Shown: positions 63,548 through 64,000 of the stretch, piece by piece
Layout: every line of letters begins with the position of its first letter
How positions within the stretch are numbered: position 1 is the first letter of the stretch
Assembly (NCBI GenBank): GCA_943736015.1
Contig: OX031056.1
Span: forward strand, 62,523,277 to 62,587,276
Reading direction: 5' to 3'
Source: Tridacna crocea
Taxonomy: Eukaryota; Mollusca; Bivalvia; Cardiida; Cardiidae
Length of the DNA stretch: 64,000 nucleotides
Position numbers and translations under genes: made by a program
Notes under the pieces: generated by a model
Databases searched by the model: none
Seen by the model: the letters and a program-made list of their open reading frames with translations, nothing else
What the model was told of the DNA's origin: nothing

Positions 63548-63776
63548 TTAACCCTTTACCACACAATCCCGAGTTTTGGCGACTTTGAGGAAGATGACTT
63601 ATGAAAACATGTTGGGAAATGGAGAAAGAGCTCGTAACCAGCATTTTGTCTTTGTCCCACAAATTTTTGAACTCCTCCAAAACCAAATTTTGGTCACATT
63701 TATTTATTATTTTGTTCATTTGCAAATGCACTTAATTTGTACAGGCTTGAATGTTTGTCGTTCGGTAAAGAGTTAA
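63548..63776. mobile_element. Family A MITE, diverged
   Basis: TTAACCCTTTACC to GGTAAAGAGTTAA; arms have drifted (GGAGAAAGAGCTCGTAACCA). Only 158 bp from the previous copy. Confidence 0.8.
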
Positions 63777-64000
63777 CTTTTATGCAACCGACATAATCTA
63801 AAACTTGTTTAAGTTGAAAACAAATAGCAGAAGATTTGAGCCATAGTGACATTTTCTGTGATGCGTAGCTCATTCCAAATGTAGTCTACCGTAGTGCTAT
63901 TTCGATCAACTATGTTAAAGCACGTTCAAAGAAGGTTCAAAGGTGGCAATGTAGAAAGTCTAAGTAGGTTGAACTACGTGTAAGTACGGTTAACTACATT

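Overview
The window is animal nuclear DNA, most likely from a bivalve mollusc. I infer this from gene content (TOR-complex WD40 protein, WSC-bearing xylosyltransferase), from GT-AG introns of up to several kb, and from the dispersed repeats: pearl-like elements with 150-170 bp core repeats and ACGG-type microsatellites, tRNA-derived SINEs, and many palindromic MITEs. A dreissenid-like heterodont is my best guess, but nothing in the sequence proves the genus. No rRNA or functional tRNA gene, CRISPR array, or LTR/virus-derived element was seen.

Three host genes are supported. (1) MLST8 (LST8, TORC1/TORC2 subunit), minus strand, nine coding exons from 26576 down to 7062. All phases agree and give 319 aa. 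(2) A peptide O-xylosyltransferase (oxt/sqv-6/XYLT type), plus strand, fourteen coding exons from 30057 (or 30123) to 52575, about 879-902 aa. It has an N-terminal membrane segment, a WSC domain, a GT14 catalytic domain and the C-terminal XylT domain; it starts heparan/chondroitin sulfate chains in the secretory pathway. (3) A 1,213-aa protein, minus strand 57381-61022, in one coding exon: a long disordered Ser/Lys-rich half, then about 500 residues of coiled coil. I do not recognise its family. MLST8 and the xylosyltransferase are divergent; the 3.5 kb between them holds a 0.5 kb TTC-type repeat, palindromic repeats, and a 191-bp tandem duplication carrying two CCGGAAGT (ETS-type) sites plus a perfect CRE just upstream of the xylosyltransferase start.

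Most remaining DNA is repeats. The commonest (family A, about 35 full or partial copies of about 225 bp) starts TTAACCCTTTACC, ends with its inverse, and has a nearly perfect central palindrome of about 60 bp. TTAA targets and CCC ends point to non-autonomous piggyBac-type elements. A sister family (B) has the same ends, and its palindrome differs at four positions, each matched on the opposite arm. Other families are named C, D, E, J, K, L, M and N here, all short and several of them foldback. There are three pearl-like (Helentron/HINE-like) families, two or three SINE types, one LINE fragment and a 1.8 kb hAT-like element. Nested insertions allow relative dating (K older than the pearl, family A and SINE insertions within it).

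The strongest points for a second look are the matched changes in the A/B palindromes, the 1.2 kb minisatellite grown from the terminal repeat of a C element inside the xylosyltransferase gene, a decayed copy of xylosyltransferase exon 7 within intron 6, the duplicated promoter block, and the upstream ORF overlapping the start of the coiled-coil gene.
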